Of a stretch of DNA of 64,000 nucleotides, positions 62,857 through 64,000 are shown piece by piece. The position numbers were made by a program, and so were the translations under genes. Source of the stretch: Streptomyces sp. NBC_00370 (GTDB lineage Bacteria; Actinomycetota; Actinomycetes; Streptomycetales; Streptomycetaceae); contig NZ_CP107968.1 of NCBI RefSeq assembly GCF_036084755.1, positions 5,170,501-5,234,500 of the forward strand, in the 5' to 3' direction. Numbering within the stretch: position 1 is the stretch's first letter; every line of letters starts with the position of its first letter. The notes below the pieces were generated by a model that ran no database searches, was not told where the DNA came from, and was given only the letters and a program-made list of their open reading frames with translations.

Positions 62857-64000
62857 GTGGGACGACTCTTCGGCACGGACGGCGTGCGCGGTGTCGCCAA
62901 CGCCGATCTGACGGCGGAGCTCGCGCTCGGGCTGTCGGTCGCTGCGGCGCATGTGCTCGGCGAGGTGGGGACGTTCGAGGGGCATCGGCCCACCGCCGTC
63001 GTCGGGCGTGATCCACGCGCCTCGGGGGAATTCCTCGAAGCCGCTGTGGTGGCCGGACTCGCGAGCGCGGGTGTGGACGTTCTGCGCGTCGGTGTGCTGC
63101 CCACCCCCGCGGTGGCGTATCTCACCGGCGTGCTGGGCGCCGACCTCGGCGTCGTGCTGTCGGCCAGCCACAACGCCATGCCCGACAACGGCATCAAGTT
63201 CTTCGCGCGCGGCGGCCACAAACTGGCCGACGAGCTGGAGGACCGCATCGAGGCCGCGTACCGGGACGCCGTGTCCGTGGAGAGCGTGGTGCACCACACC
63301 GGGCCCTCCTGGAAGCGGCCCATCGGCGCAGGCGTCGGCCGGGTCCGTACGTACGACGAGGGCTTCGACCGGTACGTCGCCCACCTCATCGGGGTGCTGC
63401 CGAACCGGCTCGACGGGCTCACCGTCGTCCTGGACGAGGCGCACGGCGCGGCTGCCCGGGTCTCGCCCGAGGCGTTCGCGCGGGCCGGGGCCGAGGTCAT
63501 CACCATCGGCGCCGAGCCGGACGGGCTCAACATCAACGACGGGTGCGGCTCCACGCACCTGGACCAGCTGAAGGCCGCCGTCGTCGAACACGGCGCCGAC
63601 CTCGGTATCGCGCACGACGGCGACGCCGACCGCTGCCTCGCCGTGGACGCGGCGGGCGAAGAGGTCGACGGCGACCAGATCCTCGCCGTCCTGGCGCTCG
63701 CCATGCGCGAGGCCGGCACGCTGCGCGGGAACGCCGTGGTCGGCACGGTCATGTCGAACCTCGGCTTCAAGATCGCGATGGAGCGCGAGGGCATCGAGCT
63801 GGTCCAGACGGGCGTCGGCGACCGTTACGTGCTGGAGTCGATGAAGGAGCACGGCTACGCCCTCGGCGGCGAGCAGTCGGGCCATGTCATCGTCCTCGAC
63901 CACGCGACGACCGGCGACGGCACGCTCACCGGGCTGATGCTCGCGGCGCGCGTCGCCGCCACCGGACGTACGCTGACCGACCTCGCCGGCGTCATGCGGC
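62857..64000 (+). CDS. glmM: Phosphoglucosamine mutase, 3' partial
   Basis: 381 residues are visible from GTG 62857, which has GGAGGG six bases upstream; family members are about 450 residues, so the last 70 or so lie beyond the window. The enzyme converts glucosamine-6-phosphate to glucosamine-1-phosphate for UDP-GlcNAc and peptidoglycan. Visible motifs: FGTDGVRG at the N-terminus, SASHN with phospho-serine S104, the metal loop DGDADR, and the sugar-binding GEQSGH. The gap after the rpsI terminator has an A/T-rich patch (TATAAACAACATTAAACG near 62782-62799) that may belong to its own promoter. It is the usual Streptomyces neighbour of rpsI. Confidence 0.97.
   Translation, partial: MGRLFGTDGVRGVANADLTAELALGLSVAAAHVLGEVGTFEGHRPTAVVGRDPRASGEFLEAAVVAGLASAGVDVLRVGVLPTPAVAYLTGVLGADLGVVLSASHNAMPDNGIKFFARGGHKLADELEDRIEAAYRDAVSVESVVHHTGPSWKRPIGAGVGRVRTYDEGFDRYVAHLIGVLPNRLDGLTVVLDEAHGAAARVSPEAFARAGAEVITIGAEPDGLNINDGCGSTHLDQLKAAVVEHGADLGIAHDGDADRCLAVDAAGEEVDGDQILAVLALAMREAGTLRGNAVVGTVMSNLGFKIAMEREGIELVQTGVGDRYVLESMKEHGYALGGEQSGHVIVLDHATTGDGTLTGLMLAARVAATGRTLTDLAGVMR

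Noticed and set aside
1..64000. CRISPR arrays, tRNA or rRNA genes, insertion sequences, attachment sites
   Set aside because: No regularly spaced repeats with unique spacers, no cloverleaf, and no transposase or integrase-like protein were found.

Overview
The window is high-GC actinobacterial DNA and almost certainly a Streptomyces. GTG starts are frequent, third codon positions are saturated with G/C, and long spurious antisense reading frames result. The right end carries the rplM-rpsI-glmM housekeeping block.

Region 1 (left edge to 48,634): one uninterrupted plus-strand gene of more than 16,205 codons, still open at the left edge. It encodes a giant mosaic protein that looks like a polymorphic toxin. 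In order it has a low-complexity N-terminal part, a HExxH zincin-like domain, an OTU-like domain whose expected cysteine is serine, two papain-fold Tox-PL (glutamine deamidase-type) domains, and nine modules with a His-(44-52)-Cys pair that looks like a clan-CD cysteine peptidase dyad (the 'lonely Cys' type of giant Streptomyces protein). Two further modules have lost both catalytic residues. The last four modules start with an OmpA-like fold. A beta-rich region of about 6.7 kb follows, and the protein ends in a cholera-toxin/scabin-like ADP-ribosyltransferase domain.

Region 2 (48,714-53,937): a same-strand group that follows the giant gene. It has a protein resembling type VII secretion system (T7SS)-associated proteins, a 26-codon ORF coupled by ATGA to a 969-residue Pro-rich protein with a degenerate ADP-ribosyltransferase-like C-terminus, and a single-pass membrane protein with an external ricin-type lectin domain. 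I read this as an accessory set for secretion or handling of the giant protein. The T7SS core genes and the N-terminus of the giant are outside the window.

Region 3 (54,081-55,700): an ABC-F ATPase, ending at a hairpin and a Streptomyces-type intergenic repeat.

Region 4 (55,843-59,191, minus strand): a compact lasso-peptide operon in the order precursor, cyclase, fused RRE/leader peptidase, GNAT acetyltransferase. The core peptide strongly resembles the acetylated lasso peptide albusnodin. The acetyltransferase has no ordinary start codon near its expected N-terminus.

Region 5 (59,327-61,316, minus strand): an XRE-type regulator followed by an M20-family amidohydrolase with unusual metal-site residues. 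They could regulate or reverse the acetylation chemistry next door, but this is inference.

Region 6 (61,462-64,000): rplM promoter, rplM, rpsI, a strong intrinsic-type terminator, and glmM cut off by the right edge. No tRNA, rRNA, CRISPR array, transposase or integrase was seen.
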